Below are positions 57,790 to 64,000 of a stretch of DNA of 64,000 nucleotides, piece by piece; position 1 is the stretch's first letter, and each line of letters starts with the position of its first letter. Below the pieces are notes generated by a model. That model did not search any database. It saw only the letters and a list, made by a program, of their open reading frames with translations, and was not told where the DNA came from. A program made the translations under genes and the position numbers. The DNA lies in contig NC_058138.1 of NCBI RefSeq assembly GCF_011075055.1, positions 1,860,001-1,924,000 on the forward strand. Direction: 5' to 3'. The stretch comes from Mangifera indica. Taxonomy: Eukaryota > Streptophyta > Magnoliopsida > Sapindales > Anacardiaceae.

Positions 57790-59634
57790 CATTTTGATAG
57801 CATATCTCACAAAGTCATGGACGTCTTCAATGGAGATTTGTGATGAAGTAAGATATGCAGTTGGGGGCGGGTACACATCCCCAGTTTTGAATGTCGGTTT
57901 CAAGAGCCAACTCCCTGTACTCCATGTCAGTCTCACAAAGCTGCAATTGTAAATACAACAATTAATTTAACTTTGTAGATAGCCATTTCAGTGCTCATAT
58001 AGACACAAAAAATTGCTATATTTGTAACTAATCATGTACATGAATGAAAATGTTGGAAGACTCATAACACTTTCGTTGGCCAAACTCAATGAGAACCTCA
58101 TCTTTGTAGAACTTCAACCATTGTACTGGCCTACTCGACTCTAAAAAACAAAAGATGTTGAAAGAAATGAATATTCCAAGGGGTTAACCAACCAAATTTT
58201 GTATGTCAAACCTAATGATGAGGGTAAATATCAGAGATGAAGAAAGTTGGTTAGACAACAGTTCTGACAGTGCTCATAATTTAGGGCAAACAAGAAAGAT
58301 GAAACCTAAAACTTATGAAATTGAGTTTTACAGTCAAACCTGGTATGTCAAAGTATGATCGTTGCCAACTTCTTGGCCTTTAAGGTTCCATAGGAACTAA
58401 AGAATATCTTGACCACCGAAGGCTTTGAGAATTTCTCCAGGTCTTTCTGAATAAAGTCAGCCATAGGCTTGGTGTATGCTTCTCATTGATAACAGGACCA
58501 TATGATAGAAACAGACATCCTTGATAGGTATGCATCTTCCCTGACATATTATTCTAACTCAGAAATGGTTTTATGATATAAAAATTGATATACCATAGGC
58601 AAGGAATTAGAAAAGAAAACTAAAACAGATGCAACACCTAAATATTCTATTCAGAACACCTAAATACCTGTTTTCAAGCTTGTTCTCGCTCAATTTTCCA
58701 TTACAAATTTTCAACCACATGTATGCTTTCCTCAAACTATGTTCAAAAACAATAGAATTGTATGTTTTCACCTCAATTTCCATTAAAAATTTTCAACAAC
58801 ATGTATGTTTTCTTCATACTATGTTCAAAAACAATAGAATTGTATCAGCATGACAAATTAGATAGGCATTAGAGCTATATCAGCAAGAGTGAGGGAATTC
58901 AATACCAAAATTAAACGAGAGTATGACTTGTCTCCTCTGCTAAGCATCCATTGGAGTGCCACCTTGCCACACTGAAATTGCCCACCTGTTTGTGATATTA
59001 ACAATGCATAATCATTAATGCTGCAATAAGGATTTTATTTGATGCTAATATGTTATTTCTAGGAAAATTTTAATGAATCAAAATTCAACAGACTATAAAT
59101 GGCAAAAAATATCTAAACCTCATCACCTTGTCTGCTTTTCTTTTTCCGCTACAATTTCATGCTCTGTGTTCCCCTGCATTTTTGTTACCATTTTTTGTTA
59201 CCATAAACATGCCAAGCTCTTGCATTGCTAGGAAATGAACTTTAACCAATATAAAATTAATGTTAAATTTGATTAAGATTCAAACCAGTATGCATTGCAG
59301 AATCATGTCTCAGTTGATGTATTTCAGGTAATCCTCCTGCTCTTACTTCTACTACAATTAATTACACTTCAGATTTTGTCAATCTCTAGATAATTAAATC
59401 AAAGTTCATTTGTTATAGAAAAGCCGGCTCAACCTAACAAAACCCATCACATTGATGGAAAATGAGAAAACTAACAAACAACAGTAACCAAAGTTACGAT
59501 AGAAGAGAAAAGCAGCACATACCACTGCCATGAGCACACTTCTTTGTCAACCTCAAAGTGTTAAGGTTGCAGCAGATGGTATCGACAGGAAGCCTAACGC
59601 CATTGATTTTAACAGGAAGATCTTCCCTGGTCTT
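57790..59634 (-). pseudogene. Module copy m5, non-chimeric last exon, decayed
   Basis: Blocks: 59634-59524 (REDLPVKINGVRLPVDTICC, NLNTLRLTKKCAHGSG), about 59175-59115, about 58990-58915, 58560-58440, about 58385-58340, 58130-58060 and 57945-57790. The last block reads [20 protein letters not shown] and continues [13 protein letters not shown], agreeing with m1 and not with the LRR-fused copies, then hits stops. It thus supports m1 as the original gene form. The block equivalent to LYNWVKHL was not found, and a stretch around 58660-58840 contains a local duplication of CAAAAACAATAGAATTGTAT. Confidence 0.5.
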
Positions 59635-60290
59635 TTAGAACGTAAAGATAATTGTGGGGGTGTCTTGGTAAAAATAAATATAAGGTAAAACTGTCATTTA
59701 GGTTGCAGTATTTTTTAAAAAATAACCCAGAGCAAGCCGGATATCCCTTTACTTTCAATAAAATTAAAAACAAAAAAAACCCTCATACCTGAAAAATTAT
59801 CTTTAATTCCCTTGTAGAATTGCTTCCCTTCCTAAGAGCTATATCATATTAGCAAGAGCATAGAAATTTCAGTACCTGGATTATGACAAGAGTCTCCTTG
59901 CCTAATGCATAATCAGTTACCAAAAAAAAAAAAAAGATAATGCAAAATAAAAAAAAAATATAGTTGGTCTTCTTTTTTTTTTTTTGGAAAAAATCAATGG
60001 AAATTATTGATGAACATGATTCACACCTTTATAACATATTGAAAATAAGTCTCTTCTTCTTCTTTGAATTCAAAAACAAAGGAAAAATTGAAGATACAAT
60101 CACAAGTATAAAAAAATATTTAAATTACTATAAAATATAACTACTGAAACAAGAATAATAATTTCTTATTGAATTAGTGATACATGAGTCATACCATTTA
60201 GTTGAACTGTGCTAATTTTCCTGAAAAACAAATCAGACTTTTAGATAGTTTATGACTAACTAAATAAACATATTTTAATAAGACAGTAGC

Positions 60291-61209
60291 TAGACAAGTC
60301 AATTGAGCCAGATCGAATAGAAGCCTGGCCTGAAACACGAAAAAAAGCCCGGGCACGTAAAGCCTAGCCCGGTATTGTAGAGTGTCGGGCCAAGCCTATA
60401 GGGCCGGGCCTTGAGCCTTTATATAATACCCATGGGCTGGCTTGGCCAGTACTGTTTATAAAAAAAAAAATTTCCTTGCTTTTGCCGCAAGGCAGCAGAA
60501 GCAGAATCTGCCTTGCGGCAGAAGGCAGAAGAGAAGCAGAAGGAGAAGCCTGCTTCTCCCAGCATCTAATTAACTTTTTTTTAAATATTTTTTAATTAAT
60601 TTATTTTTTCTTATAAAAACCTACTAACTTTTTCATTTTCACCTTCAATTACAATTATAAATTTCTCAAACTTTCAATCTCTCAAACTCTCAATCTCAAT
60701 TATTTTATTATATTTTTAATCTCAATTTATTTTAATTTTATCATTACAAAATATTACAAATAGATTTAATGTCAAATAAATTCAACAACGGCACCTGCTT
60801 CTCTTCCTGAGGATCCTTCAAGGCTTTAAGCGAGAGTAGAAAACCCTAAAATCTGATTCTAATTTCTATAAAGTGTTATATGGACCATCTTTTCAAGTTT
60901 ACATAGCCTATTACAGGACCACATTCACAGGGTGAAAATTATTTTAATAAAATGTGCATATCCCATGTTTAGTTTCCGATTAAAAATTTCAATAAATTTT
61001 TTTTTTTAAATATTGATTAATTGGGCCGGCTCGATTAAAGCTCGGCCCGGCCCAATTAAAGCTCATTATTAAATGGGTCGGGCTTAGGCCTTTATATTTC
61101 AATGAGTTGGCTTGGCCCGAAGGCCCGTTACTGTTTGGGCCTTAGGCCCGGCCCATTAGCCCAATGGGCCGAGCTGGAGCAGGCCCGACCTGACCCATTG
61201 ACAACTCTG
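60291..61209. mobile_element. hAT-like non-autonomous DNA transposon, 919 bp
   Basis: Flanked by the 8-bp duplication ACAGTAGC (60283-60290 and 61210-61217). Left end TAGACAAGTCAAT, right end reverse-complemented CAGAGTTGTCAAT. Subterminal regions are rich in GGGCC/GGCCCG words. The other module copies carry the same flank without an insert (for example near 28570). No transposase. Confidence 0.85.
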
Positions 61210-61314
61210 ACAGTAGCTATTATCACATATAAAAATGATAACTATTTACTATCAACAACTAATTAAATCACATATTTGAACAAATCTTTGTACTGCGGGG
61301 TTAAGGTTATACAT

Positions 61315-63012
61315 CTATTGTCCTCCTATCTTAATCAATGGATGTATCACAACATTGTTGAGCTTTAGTGTTAGTTGTTCTCCATAACCAAAAGTCTTCA
61401 TTATCACACATCCATTAATCTTAAGTGTATTTAAAACTGATACACATCCCCAGTTTTGAGTGCCGCATTCAAGAGGCAACTCCCTGTGCTCCATGTCAAT
61501 TTTTTCAAGTGTTTCCATGTGCTTGCTCACAAAGCTGCAATTGTAAATACCATAATTAATTTAACTTTGTAGATAGCCATTTTAGTGCTCATATCGACTA
61601 CAAAATTACTATTTTTGTAACTATTCAAGTACCTGACTGGAAATACAAGAAGACTCTTAACACCTTTCTAGTCGAGCTCAATGAGAACTTCAGCATTGTC
61701 GAGCTTCAACCATTGGTGTAAGTGCCCAACCTAATGGTGGAAAAAAATATTAGAGATCAGGAAAGTCCATAACCAACTGTTGCGACAGTACACGCAGACA
61801 AGAAAGATAAATCTAAAACTTATGAAACTGGGTTTTACTGTCAAACCTAGCATGTCAAAGTATGATTTTTGCCAAATCCACAGGCTTTCAAGTTCTGCAC
61901 TCCTTCATCTGGTCTTATGGATCACTAGCATTCTCAACATAATTGATTGGTGCTTCATGGGCACTAAAGAATTTCATTACCTGTAGTTCCACATATAAAA
62001 GTCAAAGAAAAGTTGTAGAGACTAATCCCATCAAATATCCACAACTCAGGCAAGTCAAATTTTAATATATATACTGAATTTTGTGCTGCAAAAGAATCAT
62101 ATACAGGAAGAGTATTTCCAGAAATTTAAATGCACCTCATCAGGCTTAGGGAATTTCTCCAGCGCTTTCTGAATCATGTCATCCAATTGTTGATACCAGG
62201 GCCCGTATGATAGAAACAGACAACCTTGATATATATGCATCTTACCTGGCACATTATTCTCACTCAGAAATGATTTATGATATAAAAATTAATTTACCAC
62301 AGGCAAGCAATTAGAGAATATACTAAAACAGAAGCAGCACCTAAATATTCTCTCCAGCAGACAGATTCTTGACCCACTAGTAGAAATAGAGACTGTGGAT
62401 AAATCCTCTTCTGAAACAAAGTGAGTTTCATCTAATTTAAGCTAGGAACACCATTTTCTCTGTTGATGCAAACATCCACCTTTTATTCTTTCTTGTTCAT
62501 GACTATTTCTTCTATATTTGATCATCAAGTCATTTGAGCTAACAAGTAATGTAATAATGAGAATACATTGATGGCAATTTGTTAACATACCTGTTTTCAA
62601 GCTTGTTTTCCCCTATATTTTGCATCACAAATTTCAACCAAATGAATGTTTTCTTTACACTCTATGTTCAAAAACAATAGAATTGTATCAGTATGACAAA
62701 TGAAATAGGCATTAGAGCTATATCAGCAAGAGTGAGGGAATTCAGTGCATTAATTAAACGAGCGTATGACAAGTGTCTCTTCTGCAAAGTTTCCATCAGC
62801 ATGCAACCTTGCCACACTGAAATTGCCCACCTGTTTGTGATATTGATAATGCATAATCATTAATATTGAAGTAAGGATTTTATTCCTTGCTATTTCTAGG
62901 AAAAATTTAATGAATAAAAATTCAACAGTATAAATTACAAATGATACCTAAAACCTCTTCAGCTTGTCTGCTTTTCCTTTTCTGCTACAATTCCATGCCC
63001 TGTACTCCCGTG
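61315..63012 (-). pseudogene. Module copy m6, chimeric last exon, first exon absent
   Basis: Follows the CNL entering at 63542. Blocks: 63012-62950 (EYRAWNCSRKGKADK; acceptor changed to CACG instead of CAGG), 62832-62755 (VGNFSVARLHADGNFAEET), about 62390-62340, 62260-62140 (WYQQLDDMIQKALEKFPKPD), 61945-61860, 61720-61640 (LHQWLKLDNAEVLIEL) and 61530-61315 ([19 protein letters not shown], then [16 protein letters not shown], chimeric). The EDLPVKING block seen in five other copies is missing. Confidence 0.5.
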
Positions 63013-63541
63013 CATTTTCAGTTACACTTTTCTGATGTGAATCTAAATAAACTATTTTGTTGGGATCATGGTAAGGGGGAATCAAGCCATTGAAGAAAGA
63101 AAAAGTATTTTACATCTAAATACTGTACAAATAGCATAAATATTTACAATTCAATTGAATTCATATATAAGCATCCCAAGATCTTGCATGCTAGGAAATG
63201 AACATTAAACACAATTCTCGCTTATGAAACATGTCTCCCTGCCAGCTTTCCATCAATTTTGTCATTGTCTCAGTTAGGTGTTTACTTTTTCTTCTGTAAT
63301 TCAAACAATAGAGACATAATAGAAGTAGTGTTTTTAAGAATTCAAAATTCGAAGATGTAATTACAAATACAAAATCTTTAAATTACTTCAACAAGAATAA
63401 TAATTTGTTATTGCATTTGTGATACATAATTCATACCAATTAGTCGTTTCCTTGCAATTTTCTCCTGCAAAACCAATCACAATTTTTAGATTATTAAGAA
63501 GACAATAGAATTTATTCAAAAATATTTACAATTATTTACAA

Positions 63542-64000
63542 TCAACAATTATCTAATTTACATACTTGTTCTTCTATGAACAATTGCTCAACTGTAGAGT
63601 TCAGGTTACCCATCCATCGTCCTTCGTCGAAACTAGACAAATCCATCATAACTTTGTTAAGCTTTGGTGTCAGTTGTTCTCCATAACAAAAAATCTTCAT
63701 ATTGGGACATTCAATTATCACAAGCGTCTCCAAAACTAGAAATTCGATAGAATATGAGTTTGAGCTAAAACAATCAATGTTACTTAGCCGCACAAGCTCC
63801 AAGTAGGAAAAACAATCTTCTCAACTAATGATGATGATACTTCCTCAATTGTGACTATTTCTTCCAATGCTGAGCAATCATATATTTCAAGGTTCCTGAG
63901 CTTCACAAGGCTTTTGACTGTGGAGGGGGTGAAGAGACATTTTAATGTTTTGCATGTTCCTATTTTTATAGAAGTTAAGTTTCCCAAACTTTCGGGAGGG
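63542..64000 (-). pseudogene. CNL LRR 3' end, frameshifted (runs off window)
   Basis: Matches the end of the LRR region of the CNL at 31351-34467 ([40 protein letters not shown]) and ends at the conserved EEQ/GTATGTAAATT site near 63566. Around 63795-63805 roughly ten bases are missing relative to that copy, at the [25 protein letters not shown] position, shifting the frame. The visible part is damaged; the 5' part is outside the window. CNL fragments at this edge and at 1 are different genes. Confidence 0.8.

Overview
This window is nuclear DNA of a flowering plant, most likely a eudicot. It is AT-rich and carries interrupted genes with GT..AG introns, coiled-coil NBS-LRR (CNL) resistance-gene sequences, a PLS-class pentatricopeptide repeat (PPR) gene, a Ty1/copia element primed by initiator Met-tRNA, and MULE and hAT elements. 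The sequence alone does not fix the species.

Layout. All CNL sequences lie on the minus strand. At 1-582 is the intact 5' end of one CNL, cut by the window edge at its P-loop. At 4585-5985 is a CNL remnant butted against a receptor-kinase fragment. A + strand block follows: a 5'-truncated RsmH-like (16S rRNA C1402 N4-methyltransferase) gene at 8403-15011, whose intron holds a complete 4.75-kb copia element with identical LTRs; a hAT-like element (16155-17149); and a PPR gene (18382-20841) broken by one TAG. From 25.8 kb to the right edge runs a tandem CNL cluster. The nearly complete CNL is at 31351-34467, with a TAA at codon 10. A badly broken CNL is at 50044-52139, and the LRR end of another enters at 63542.

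Behind each CNL, in transcription direction, lie one or two copies of a second multi-exon sequence I cannot identify. There are seven copies (called modules m0-m6 here). One copy ends in a hydrophobic C-terminal segment. In four copies the last exon is fused to an LRR terminal exon, so the cluster has grown by duplicating a CNL-plus-partner unit and shuffling exons between the two families.

Several transposons can be bounded exactly: copia 9653-14402 (5-bp duplication), hAT-like 16155-17149 and 60291-61209 (8-bp), a 474-bp MITE at 37818-38291 (9-bp), and a 5141-bp MULE at 38332-43472 (9-bp). The MULE carries a Ulp1-protease remnant between two inverted arrays of a ~119-bp minisatellite. A paralogous block at 52.1-53.6 kb preserves its empty target site.

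Functionally the window is a decaying, expanding immune-receptor cluster next to two damaged organelle-type genes. No gene except the copia polyprotein is demonstrably complete. CNL 1-582 and CNL 31351-34467 are the best candidates for activity. All intron boundaries are inferred from sequence only.
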